Source: Penelope pileata
Taxonomy: Eukaryota > Chordata > Aves > Galliformes > Cracidae
Direction: 5' to 3'
Assembly: GCA_013396635.1 (NCBI GenBank)
Contig: WBMW01004158.1
Location: 16,869 to 80,868 of the forward strand
Length of the DNA stretch: 64,000 bases
A program made the position numbers and the translations under genes. The notes beneath the pieces are model-generated. The model searched no databases and was not told where the DNA came from. It was given only the letters and a program-made list of their open reading frames with translations. This document shows positions 9,331 through 20,600 of this stretch, in pieces; positions within the stretch are counted from its first letter, which is position 1; every line of letters starts with the position of its first letter.

Positions 9331-12239
9331 GAGTGGTTGAGCTGGTATTAGAATTGGCAATGTTGTGATTGATGAAGACTCATTCAGTCACTAAATATTC
9401 TTATTCAAACTTCTGGTAATTTTAATGTTCCTCACCTATCTCTGGTATTCTTAAACATTTGGTTTGTATTTGCTACTTCATTAACATATGGCAAGTAGTA
9501 GAAAAATAAAAAGAGTATCTGTACATTAAAATTCCTTTTCATTTGTGTCTTTCTCCTTTGATTGCTGTTCATTTTTCTCTCTCCAGTCTTCACAGCCCTA
9601 GGACGATAGGACTTCCATTCAGAGGTACCTTCAATCTGTGAAGTTCTGCAAACTGCCATATGTGTTTCTGCCACAGAGAACAGTCTTCTGTCTGTATATG
9701 CTCTCAAGTTCCTGCCAAACTGGAAATCTCAGACATGCTAAGTATGACTTCATTGTTTCTCATCACAGAGCCCTAGTAATTTTCCAGGCAAGATTTCTAT
9801 CACAGAAATAATAGAGATTAAGTCACAGGGTAGTTTTACAATATAAACACTTTTTTTTTTTAATTTGTATCAATCAAGTAAAAAATCGAAGTGATTTCTT
9901 CCTCCAACCCTTTTGCAGATAGAAATAGAAAATAATTTTTCTGTGAATCAGTGCATGCGGGCAACCAGGAGAACTAAAGGTCTAATCCAAACTCCATATA
10001 ATCTGCAGGTTCTTCAATCCTATTGAATTCAGTTGGCTTTACATCAAAGTCTAAACTGGAAAGCTGAAGATTTAAATCACTTCTCATCACAATCAATTTT
10101 CAGCTAAGATTAGTCATTGTCTTGCTTTGTTTAGGCATTGCATTGACTTTATGCACCTGGTGGAGCAGATATGAAGAATTTTAACACTTGTTTGGATTGG
10201 TCATATGGCTACAACCAAAGCTTTTCCAAATTACTCAGGCTTTTGGTATCAATTTTCAAGGTTTTGAAACAAGGCTTTCAAACCAGCCTGAATACTGGTG
10301 TTTTCATATATTAATGATCTGCAATTTGAAGAAGATTGGTATGTATGATGTGTATCTATTACATGTGCATTTATCTGAGTATAACCATAAGACGATGATT
10401 TCACAAATATGAAAATTCACAGGGATGAATTTTTTGTTCCAAAGATCAATGACAGATCTTAGGCAGACAAGTCAACCATAACTGTTGCAGGAACCTATTC
10501 CTCTGTGAGTCTTTGAACATCTCTGGTGCTGATATGTGCAACATTTATCATTGTGTCCTGTGTAGCATGAGCACATTGGTGATATTTGTCAAAGATGCAT
10601 ATGAAAAGATCATAATTTCTACTTCCATTCTTGGATAAAATTAAAAAACCAGAACATTAAGGTGATGAAATCACATTTGAGATCCTGATTCTTTCAAAGC
10701 TTGAAATGTGTTTAGTTTATTAGAGGTTTGAGATAACAAAAACCGTACCTGTGTTATTCTCTCTACTGACAGAATCAGCTCAGGACTGGAGGAAGGGGAA
10801 AGAATAGAAAAAGCTGGAAAGGCTACAAAAGAAAAACAGGATGTGAATGGTAGAATTAATACTAACTGTTGAAATGCTCTTCACTTTTGGCATTCTTTCC
10901 TTCTGGGTCTTGAACTTTACCTTTTAAAGTATAATCAGCATACATTCTAGTCTTAATATTTGCAGAGATTGTGGAAGGTAAAGTACAGAAAGGAGGCCAT
11001 GAGTCGTATGCCTTTTTTGTGTAGAAGAAACCACTAAGGAGATAAACCAGACAGAGAGTAGGACAGACAAGCAGTAACTGTAAACCTTGTGCATTGCATG
11101 TTCCTTCTCAGTTCACCTGTCAAGCAGCCAGATAGATGTATTTCTTTTCATGGTGGCAGGGAAAGGAGAGACTACATAAGTTCAGCTGCAGCTATCACAT
11201 ATGCATTTGTCTGAGTAGTTTGTTTATCTTTCTCTTATTATCTTTATCTGAGCAATGCATTTGTCTTACGTGGAAGGCATCAGGAAAAGGACTCTGGTCC
11301 ATGTTGCGACAGCAGGAACTATTGAAAATGTTTCTTCTCTTTCTCTGGTCTTTGCTCAACCTCAAGAACTTTCAAGTCACTGTGAATTGGGTGCCCAGCC
11401 CCAAGCAGATCGCTGAATGTGTTGCAAAAATAACCTTCTGGAAAGAAAAAGTACTGTTTCTCACACCTGACAGTAGATGTGATCAATATGAAGAATACAA
11501 GACAGAATCTGGGAAAGGTTATGGTAGCATATTTCTAGAGTTTGCTATAAAGTGAAAATTACATTTATCAAACTATGAGGCATTTAATAGACATTATTTT
11601 AGGGGCTGGCTAATGAAGCACATAGAACTGGAAGAAGAATTATGGAGTTCTTGTCACAGTAGTGTTGTAACACATTGTGCTGGCTTTCTCTAAGTGGCCA
11701 TAAAAACAGGAGAAAATACCCACTGTAAAGGAGTTAGGTGTTTTGCAGTAATCTTCACCACTTTTGAAATCCCTGTGGCAAGCTTAAGACAGTTGTCTGT
11801 ATGTATGTATTCAACTAGAAGTGTACCCAAGTAAACTTTCAGAACTGAGTTTGCATTGTTGGATACAATTTCGTAAAAGTCTACAAGAATTGTAGATTGA
11901 TGATATTTTCAGCAATTCTTTGCTTGAGAGAGAGTGGCTAGTATACCTTAAGAAGAATTGTTTTTCTTAGTTTGTCTTGGCTCAGCTGACTTCCAGCAAG
12001 AAAACATGTTCTTTTAAATTCCTCATGTCTGAATCCTCAATGCCAGAAGAAGGATATTTTATGTGGCTCTGGAATAATACTTTTATTATTTTAATAATGC
12101 TTTATTTCCTAGAAATACAGCTTTGTTCAACAAAAACTATTTCAAATTCAATCTGAATTAAAGAAATACTTAAGTGGAAACTTTTCTGGAAGTCCTCTAC
12201 ATAATGAAACCTGAAAGGGAAGAGTGTATTTCTCTATGC
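9331..12239. other. unique noncoding stretch
   Basis: No gene or known repeat is supported. Several runs of A or T occur (for example 9851-9861). The region contains the 139-codon plus-strand open frame at 11136-11555, listed separately. Confidence 0.5.
11136..11555 (+). other. open reading frame of 139 codons, coding status unproven
   Basis: This frame starts with ATG at 11136 and is open to a stop at 11553-11555. The N-terminal half is rich in Leu, Phe and Ser, with hydrophobic segments around residues 28-40 and 84-96. The second half is more polar (WVPSPKQIAECVAK..., then a DQYEEYKTESGKGYG segment). I do not recognise it as any protein or transposon domain. It is longer than most chance frames at this composition, but there is no promoter, splice or conservation evidence. 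It may be chance, a relic, or part of a noncoding transcript. Confidence 0.15.
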
Positions 12240-12330
12240 TCCTTTTATTCAGTGGTTAGATCATTCACCTAGGGCATGGAAGGACTGCCTGAGGTGATCT
12301 GCAGTTATACTGGAGTGCACCAGTTAGTAT
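12240..12330 (+). repeat. possible ancient tRNA-derived SINE remnant
   Basis: The segment 'ttcagtggttagatcattcacctagg' (about 12248-12273), followed by 'gcatggaaggactgcctgagg', resembles the tRNA-like head (A-box region) of old amniote SINEs of the MIR type. The B-box expected roughly 35-45 bases further on is not recognisable, and the tail is absent. This is a resemblance over about 50 bases only. Confidence 0.3.
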
Positions 12331-14978
12331 TTTCAGCAGTCTACCTTGGTTAAACAAACTAATTTTAATAACTAATACGAGTGCTTTAATTGGGTCTGTC
12401 AAGAAAGTAGGAACGTGGTTTGGAGTTCAGCAGAAGTTTGGAGCCAAAGTTTCTCATAGGTTATAAGGTGCATTGAAGTGCTCTGAAATTGGTGCTTAGT
12501 GGAGACTAGGAACCAGCCATCCTGTTTCTCAGTGTGGAGTCTTTGGTTAGAGGCAATGACACCAACCTGGTGGCTTCAGTGACTTTAGAACTTAGCAGGA
12601 TTTTATCCAGAGGTTTTCAAGGCAATTTTGACAAGCTGTCTGAGGCTTAGTGTGTGTGAAGCAAAACGTTTCTGTAGTGCTGTTAGGATTTGTCAAGGAA
12701 GTCATCCAAATTTTCAGTTTGAAATTAACTGAACTGAGGTTTATAAGACCTCTTTGCAGGTTGGTGCATGTTGACACACTGCATCAATTTAATCAGATCA
12801 AGTTTAGCCTCTCATTTAATCTCACAGATGAGTGTTGTTCCACATTCTCCAAGCTGGTACTTGCTGCTGCTTCTGACTCACTCGCTGCAGCCCTCTATTG
12901 CCAGGCTTAGCACCCACCTACGGTTGTCCTTGACCTTACAGTATATTTTCCCTTAACTTTGGGTAATGAGCTGGCTCACACAGGGCTAGCTTGAGTGTAA
13001 CCATATTCTCTTTTGATGTAAAATCTTGCAATACAGACATGTCTTTAAGGTATGGTGGTTTTTTTTTTTTGGTGTTTCTTTTGTTTGTTCATTTTTGTTT
13101 TGTTTGTTTGTTTTTTAGTTAGTTTTGCCTTTCCTCCTCCCCTTAAAGGAAGTCTTTCCATTCTTTTATAGGTCTAGGTTCTAAACTAGTTGGTACTATG
13201 AAACAATTTATAAACAAAAAACGTTTTAGACCCAGTCATTTCTTTGGCAATTGATGCTTTATAGGATCATTTACTTGTGTGCATACCCCTGGTGAGTATT
13301 TAGAATAATAAAAAGTGTTGTCATTGCTTCATGCTCTTGTAGACAGGTTAATTTCTTCTTAGTATATTTCAGAAAGAATGTAAACAAAGCCCTGCCTTAG
13401 CCTTATGACTCTTCTGTTTGGGTGTGAGTGAGAGGAATCTTGTGAAAATTGGCCAGGCCATGAATATCTTCATTTAGGGGTACAGAGCCTGCAGGATATG
13501 AAAATAGACACATTTTTGCTCTGTGATTATTTTTGGCTTCAAACTGGTAAATTTTCCCATTAAAACTCCGTAAATAACTAACTCAAGTTATAAATACTAA
13601 AATCAAGTGCATTTCTATAGGATGTTAGTGGCTTTCTGTCATTAAGCAGCTGTGCGAATTAAAGAGGAAGTGCTTGTACTCTACTTTTCTTTCTTGCCGA
13701 ATTTTTTGTGTTTTTTAAGTGAAACCAGCAAACTAGTAATTTGCTTGTAAAATGGGCTATAATCATGTGTTCTTTGAGAAAGGATTTAAGAAAAACCCAA
13801 CCAAATGTCTCTGTTTTGCAGCAATAGTATGTAACATGATTGAAAGCCCATTGCAGTTGAAAGAAAGGCTTCCATAGACTTCAGCAGGCTTTTGGTGAAA
13901 CCCTTGTTCTTGATAGTTAAAGTGTGTAAGAGTGCAGAGGGTAAAATTATTCTTTCCTAAATATACATAAAATGAGAGCTAAATATTAAAATGAATGGTA
14001 TTATCTCAGTAAGTCTGTGCTCGGGGGGTCATGTACACTGCTTTGTCAATAAGCAGATGTGACACATGATGTGACATTGAAATGGTGCCATGCAACCTTA
14101 AACAGTACCCAGAACTGTATCCCACGTTCCTCATTATATTTTAATTAAATATTGAGGAACAGTTTGTTTACTTCAGGCTTTTGTTCTGTTAAAAGTTATG
14201 CTAGCTTATTATTATTGCTAGTGAAATAGCTGGAGCAGCAAGTTGGTGATTAGTGTCAATTTCTCTTGTGACCTGAGAAAGTTACTATAAATAACTGTAT
14301 TAATTTATAATTGACAGATGAGCAGTTTTGTTGGAGTGGAATAGATTTAATTTTATTTAGCAAAATCTAGGTGAATCCTCCAAATAATTTTAACATATGT
14401 ATCTTACATATTTATGAACCACAAGGTATGTGAACTATTCTACATAGTGCACAATAATAACAAAATCTGCAAACATTGTGCAATGATTATTTTTTAGGTA
14501 CAAGTCTGAGGCCAGGAACAGTGTTTTTGATGTTGCCTTAGTAGCCCTCCTTTGTCTGGTTATGTTGCATATATTTTCTTTTACCACCTAAGACATTCCT
14601 AACTTTCATGTTTCAGCCATTAAATTACTGAAAGGACCGAATGAAAAAAAAATTAAACGAAATTTCAGAAAAAAAAGTTGTACTGGTGATTGGAGCTGCC
14701 TATCTAATGTTTTTTCCATGCCTACTTCTCTTCATTATTTTTCAGGAAATAAATCCTGATCTCAATATAACAATTTAAGTACCAACACTGAATAACATGA
14801 AATGTGTGAAAAACACGGAACTCCAAATCAAGCCAGAAGAAACCTAAAACAGTGGAATTATTAATATAAGAAAAAGAATTTGTATTAGGCAGATGGAAGC
14901 AGCAATAGAGCTGAGAACGAATACTTCATAATATAAAATATCTTTCAAATTCCTCTAGATGACATTCTAGTCAGTTAA
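12331..14978. other. unique noncoding AT-rich stretch
   Basis: I find no gene or classified repeat. A low-complexity T/G tract built on GTTT units lies at about 13058-13118. Several short overlapping open frames (12592-12956) run on both strands and look like chance. Confidence 0.5.
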
Positions 14979-15380
14979 AAGAGGACTACTTCAAAAGTAA
15001 TGCCTCCTATTTTATTATGTTGGCCCATGACATAAGAGGTGGACCTTCACATCAATATTCTGTTACATTTTGTTGCTGTGTGACAGATGGCAGCAGAGGG
15101 GCAGTCTTACCAAATGGCGTCTGACATGGGAGTGCAGATGAAGCAAAGGTGTCAAACTGAATTCCTCTGTGGGGAACATATGGCCCCCACTGACATTCAT
15201 TCACACTTGCTGGACATACCTGGAGACCAAACAGTGGATGTTGGCACAGTGAGGTGGGGAATGGCGCATTTCAGCAGTGGCAGTGGTGAGTCACCTCTGC
15301 TGGTGCAGATTTCTACCAAGTGTGGCATGCAGGCTCTTATCCATCACTGGTGAAAATGCATAGCTGATGGTGGTGACTTT
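14979..15380 (+). mobile_element. Mariner (Galluhop-type), short copy lacking its 3' end
   Basis: From 14979 the sequence reads as the left end of the same mariner (gaggactacttcaaaagtaatgcctcc...), with a few substitutions in the inverted repeat. It continues through the segment around the transposase start (ATG of 'atggcgtctgacatgg', about 15114). At about 15278-15290 it jumps to the C-terminal transposase segment ('gtgagtcacctctgctggtgcag'). That removes about 780 bp, equivalent to about 6175-6955 of the long copy. It ends at about 15380 within 'ggtggtgactt', so the last 100 bp or so, including the right inverted repeat, are missing. No open frame of useful length remains. The deletion junction differs from that of the 1324-1890 copy. 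Confidence 0.85.
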
Positions 15381-16086
15381 ATAAAGTTACTTAAATAAGA
15401 AACAGATGCCTCTCCTTCTGAGAAGCTAAGTCACCTTTACAGTTTGGTCTTATCTTTCAAGTAACAACCTAATTCCTAGGCAGCTGCCAGCTACTATGCC
15501 AGGGAACAGAACATTTATAGCCATGTGCTGCTGACAGTGGCATGGTATAGGTGACACAGGCCTTGATGCCATGAGCAAAATGTGTTCCTGCTGTCCAGCC
15601 ACCTGCAGGTGCTCACTTCTCTTTTAGGTCCATGACTGCAGTGCTGTTGCACTGCTTGTGTGGTCAGTGACTCTGCCTCTCTTGCTTGCAGCTATTAGTA
15701 TGTGAGCTACTAACGTTCAATTAAGTGTAGCAGTATATGATTCAGTCACAATTCTTACTGCAGTACAGATACTCCTCCTAGGTAGAATACAATATCCACA
15801 CAGGGAGTTTGTATGCAGATGTGTATTACTCATCTCACAGTTTATTTTCAACAGCTTTGTGGTTTATGTAAACCCTGAGCCTCTGCAAATACAGACATAG
15901 CAACATCAGTTACAAACAAGTTATTCTGTGGCTAGTACAGCAAACAAAGCATTACAAACTTCTGGCCTTGCTTCCATAGAGTTAGTGCAAATTGGAAGTG
16001 GGTGACTTAGACCGGATTTGGTGCCTCTGACTAGTTCCTGCTGCTGCATACCCCTCTTTCAACGTAAGATTGCCTTGTTTCACATT
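15381..16086. other. unique noncoding stretch
   Basis: About 700 bases between the truncated mariner and the CR1 pair. No gene or repeat is recognised. Confidence 0.5.
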
Positions 16087-17140
16087 TCATAGAATCATAG
16101 AACAGCTTGGGTTGGAAGAAATCTTAAAGCCCACCCAGTTCCAACCCCTTGCCATGGGCAGGGCTGCCACCCACCAGATCAGGCTGCCCAGGGCTGCATC
16201 CAATCTGGACTTGAACGCCTCCAGGGATGGGGCACCCACAGCAATCCGGGCAGCCTGTGCCAGTGCCTCACCACCAAATGAAATGTTTCCTCCTAATATC
16301 TAACCTAAATCCCCTCTCTTTTAGTCTAAAACCATTTCCCCTTGTCTTATCACTATCTGCCAATGCAAAAGGTCACTTTTCCTCCTGTTGACAAGCTCCT
16401 TTTAAGTACTGGAAGGCCGCAATAAGGTCTTCCCGGAGTCTAATCTTCTCCAGACAGAACAACCTCAATTCACTCAACCTTTCCTCATAGGAGAGGTTGT
16501 CTGGCTCTCTGACCATCCTTGTGGCCTCCTTTGGACCATTCCAACAGTTCTATGTCTTGTTCTGGAGGCAGTACTCCAGATGCGGCCTTATAAGGGCAGA
16601 GTAGAGGGGGACAATCACCTCCCTCTCTCTGCTGGTCACTCCTCTTTTGATGCAGCCCACGATACAGGTGGCCTTCCAGACTGCAAGCATGCACTGCTGG
16701 CTTGGATCAAGCTTTTCATCCACCAGAACCCCCAAGACCTTCTCAACAAGGCTGCTCCCAAGGAGTTCTTCTCCCACTCCATATGCATATCTGACATTGC
16801 CACAAACCCACATGCAACACCTTGCACTTGGCCTTGTTGAGGTAAACCTCATTATGTTCATGTGGGCCCACTTTTCAAGCCTGCCCAGGTCTCTCTGGAT
16901 GGCATCCCTCCCTTTTGTCACATCAGCTGCACCACTCAGCTTACTATCATCAGCAAACTTGCTGAGGGTGCACTTAATCCCACTATCTAGGTTGTTGGTA
17001 AAGATATTGAAGAGCACTGGTCCTAAAACAGAGCCCCGGGGTTGACCACAATGATCTGGCTGCAACCATCCAACCAGTTCCTCATCCACCAAATATTCCA
17101 CCCTTCAAATACATACCTTTCCAATTTAGAGATAGCATTT
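16087..17140 (-). mobile_element. CR1 LINE, 3' half, minus strand
   Basis: A 5'-truncated CR1 retrotransposon read on the minus strand. Its 3' end is at the low coordinate, where 'catagaatcatagaa' (16088-16102) is the reverse complement of the CR1 tail. The 3' untranslated part and the reverse transcriptase C-terminus follow upward. A 183-codon frame (17101 down to 16550) carries reverse transcriptase motifs: GSVLGPVLFNIF near residues 23-34 and the catalytic F-A-D-D box at residues 49-52. Downstream come the GCIKRG and PLYSALIRPHLEYC motifs that mark the end of the CR1 polymerase region. The frame is broken after that. The 5' limit, near 17140, is where the similarity fades. The CR1 enzyme copies its RNA into DNA at a nicked target; this copy lacks the endonuclease and most of ORF2 and is dead. 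Confidence 0.92.
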
Positions 17141-17227
17141 TTGAAGATAGGTCAGCTACTTCTGAAAAGTCACCATTAATCTGACATAGATCAGTACTAC
17201 TGATCTGAAGAGTCTAGAGCACAAGTT

Positions 17228-17620
17228 TTAGGTGGAGCAGCTGAAGGAGCTGGGATTGTTCAGTCTGGAGAAGAGGAAACTCAGGGGAGACCTTATCACA
17301 CTCTACAACTGCCTGAAAGGAGGTTGTGGCGAGGTCAACCTCATCTCTCCGGTAACAGTGATAGAGCAAGAGAGAATGACCTCAAGTTGCGCCAGGGGAG
17401 GTTCAGATTGGATATTGGGAAAAACTTCTTCTCCAAGAGAGTGATCAGGCACTGGAAGAGGCTGCTCAAGGAGGTGGTGGAGTCACTGTCCCTGGAGGTG
17501 TTCAAGAAATGTCTGGATGTGGAATTGAGGGATGTGGTTTAGTGGACAATGTTAGTGGCAGATGGACAGTTGGACTAGATGATCTTGGAGGCCTTTTTGA
17601 ACACTAATGATTCTGGGAAA
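17228..17620 (+). mobile_element. CR1 LINE, 3' terminal fragment, plus strand
   Basis: A second CR1 piece in the opposite orientation. It begins near 17228 at the segment coding for E-L-G-L-F-S-L-E-K-R-K-L-R-G-D-L (17247-17300). It continues through the conserved GRFRLDIGKNFFSKRVIRHWKRLL segment in another frame (about 17398-17470). It ends in a 3' untranslated part (ggactagatgatcttggaggcc..., 17574-17600) and a degraded tail 'aatgattctggg' at about 17606-17617. At least one frameshift separates the two coding parts. Its 3' end differs from that of the neighbouring minus-strand copy, which suggests a different CR1 subfamily. Confidence 0.88.
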
Positions 17621-20600
17621 TATTCAAATGCTCAGCCATTTCAGAATAAATCTCTGTGGAAAGGATCTTGTCTTTTTCCAAATACTGCATTCGAGTGAAT
17701 CAGTGAGGTGTCTGCGCTACTACGTGTTTATTTTCTGAACTGAGTCCAAAACAACAATTCATACATGTTCATTTTTCTCCCAACAATAAGAGGTAAGTTT
17801 TCAATCAGCCTTTTCCTTGTCCTGTTAGAATCATGCTCTAATAGGACACGCGAAGATTTGTATTGCATAGAATATTGTTTAGGTGGCGCACAAGAGGTGA
17901 CATGGTAATCAGCATTCATGAGGAAGCTAGTGCTGAAGCGTTTGTACTTGAGTAATCCTGTTGCAGAAAATCTGATTTATATTAACCTGCAGGCTAGTGA
18001 GCTTTAAGGTTAAGAGCTTTTCCCCAGTCACTCTGAAGTCCAACTAAGAAAGGATTGAACTGTTTTGAAGCACATGAGCTGATGAGGAATGTGGGCAAAC
18101 CTCATAACTACACAGTCAATAATGTATCACACTAGGACTTATCTCTACTTGTTCATTTACGCTTCTGTTTGTATTGACAGGGCTTGCTGTGGAGCTAATG
18201 ATGCCTATACATTATACTGTTAACTTGTAAGGGTTATAGTCAGGAATGAAACACGTAAACACAGATACACATAAAATATATCTATTGCCTCCTCACCTAG
18301 TAAACATAGTTATGCCTGAGTCAAGAGGGGGTTGAATAGATGCCTGTATCCTGTCTCAATAAGACTGATGTGATGATACCAGTTAGCAGGGAGTCAACAT
18401 TATAGGAAAAGATCATCTCCTTCACCACTTAATGTGCCTGAGCACAGTTTTCTTCCCAAACTGATATGACATATTGATGCCTTGCTCAGATTTTCTTTCT
18501 CACTTGAAAGGGTCCAGAAAGTCAAAAAAGTAATTTCTCACATTTGAATCTAGCCACAATTTATAATCTAATCCTCTCCATTCAGGTTAGTTATGACTTG
18601 GATTCCCAATGAATACAGCAGGCAGAGTCTCTTTATTGTGTCTTTTTCAAAACCTGTGATCTAAATCCAGAAATTTATTTTTATTGTGACTAGTATTGTT
18701 ACGATCATCATTAACTTACCAAATACAATATTAACTGAAAAGTAGTCTTTAAAATCTTTTTCTCCCCAGAATTTATACTAAAACAGAAATAACGCCTCTT
18801 CACCCTAAAATCCTTTCTTATACTTTTAGTTCTGCTTGGTGACTTATTTGTGTTGTAATTTATTTTTCTTGATTTGTGGATTGACTATTTTACTGGACAT
18901 GGCTTCATAGAGAATAGTCCTGCTTTTGTATGAAAAAAATGGCAAATGTCACAGAATAGATGTGATTCATAAACATTTTAACAGCCAAGTTTAATACTCA
19001 ATAAAATACTAGAAATTATATGATATAGATCTTCGGAATCAAAGAACGTCCATGCCCTTTCTAGCTTTTTCTATTTTTAGAGAGAATCCAAGCCCAATTA
19101 CAGTCACTTCAGAAAACATTATTGGAAGTGCAGTGTAATTGAGCTGGCCAAAGCTTTGAAGTCCATCCGCTTACATGTTCCCTTATTAACTGGCTCCCCA
19201 AAGACAATGACCGAAATGGCTTTTAAACACCAAAGAGCTGACTTTTACTCAAATGTAGCTTAGGAAAAAGTTAGTTTTTAAATAAAGGGGGAAAAAAGTG
19301 ACTAAGTAAAACAGATTAGAATAAGGAGAATTTGTCATTATCTCACCCTATGCCTACTCAGTGGAGGAATCCTTGCTTTCATGCTCTCCTGTTAGCGTGA
19401 TGGTGTGGTGGATTACTGTACATCCTATGGAGTCTCCATAGTGTCTAAAAATACTTTGGTTTTTGTTCTGCATTCAAAAGCCTCTCATGCTTCACAACTC
19501 TTCTCTCACAGTTCCCAGTTGCTACCAGTGTAATGCACCTGCTTCCTTTTTTTCTGCCCTTTGGAGCCTGGAGGCTCTTGCGCCTGAATAGAGTAACTTG
19601 TATCCTAAAAAATGAGCTACTCTCCCTTTTCCTTCTGGGTTCCCTGGAGACAAGTCACATCTTTTTAAAATAATATATATGCAGTCTGAAAGTAGACAAT
19701 TAAACAGTTAAACTATTAAACAACTAAACAAGTCGCGTCCACCACAGTGAAGTTATTAGAATTTGAGGTTATTTTAATGCAGTGTGCAGGTGTAATACTG
19801 GTTTCCTCCTCTTGAACTTGTAGCTCTATTACTACAGCATGGTGTCTGTGGGATTTAAGCAGTAGCATTTTGGACTGACACACAAAAATAAATGGCAGTA
19901 ATGTTCACCATCTTATAAATACTCAACACTGGATTTTCAAATCTGAGTATTTTTCAGTGAATTTAGGTGAGGTAAGGCTTATTCATTTTTATAAAGCACC
20001 TGTGTTTTCATTTAGAGTTGCACTGACAGATTCTGATAGCCAGCCAGACATGTTTAGTTGTGTTTCTTTTCGTGCTGATTTCCAGGGAAATAAATTTACA
20101 TGTTCTCTAGCCATCTTTTCAGATGAATTTTGTTCCAATACAAATGGATTCTGTTATGTATTCTCGGTGCATGTGATTCCTTTTTGCACTGAAAATAGTA
20201 TGATTATCTAGATTATGGATAGCGTTCCTTTGCCAATACAAGTCTGGTGAATTTGGGTCATCTTTGTCATGGGAAAGGTCACTTTTTCACTGAAACCAAT
20301 GCCAGTCCTGAAAATCAAGCAGACTTTCCTCCTCAGTCTTCTGCTTTTTCTTACGTGTGTTATTTATTTACCTGTGTAAATTATTTCGCTATTGCCTTTG
20401 CTGCTGTTGTTACTGTTTTAACATGTTTAAAGTGTTTAAATCCATTGACTTTTATGTGGGATGAATGTGCTGCCAAAATTGTTACTTACCATGCAATGTT
20501 ACTTGCATGTATCTTATCTGAACTTGTACATCTGTAGGCAGTGTCATTTCAGATTCAGCTACTTCTACTTCTTTACATTTTTATATGCGTTTTTACTGAA

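Noticed and set aside
12240..12330. A tRNA gene
   Set aside because: Only an A-box-like segment is present; there is no recognisable anticodon arm or B-box.
16647..17045. 132-codon plus-strand frame
   Set aside because: It is the antisense shadow of the CR1 reverse transcriptase encoded on the minus strand.
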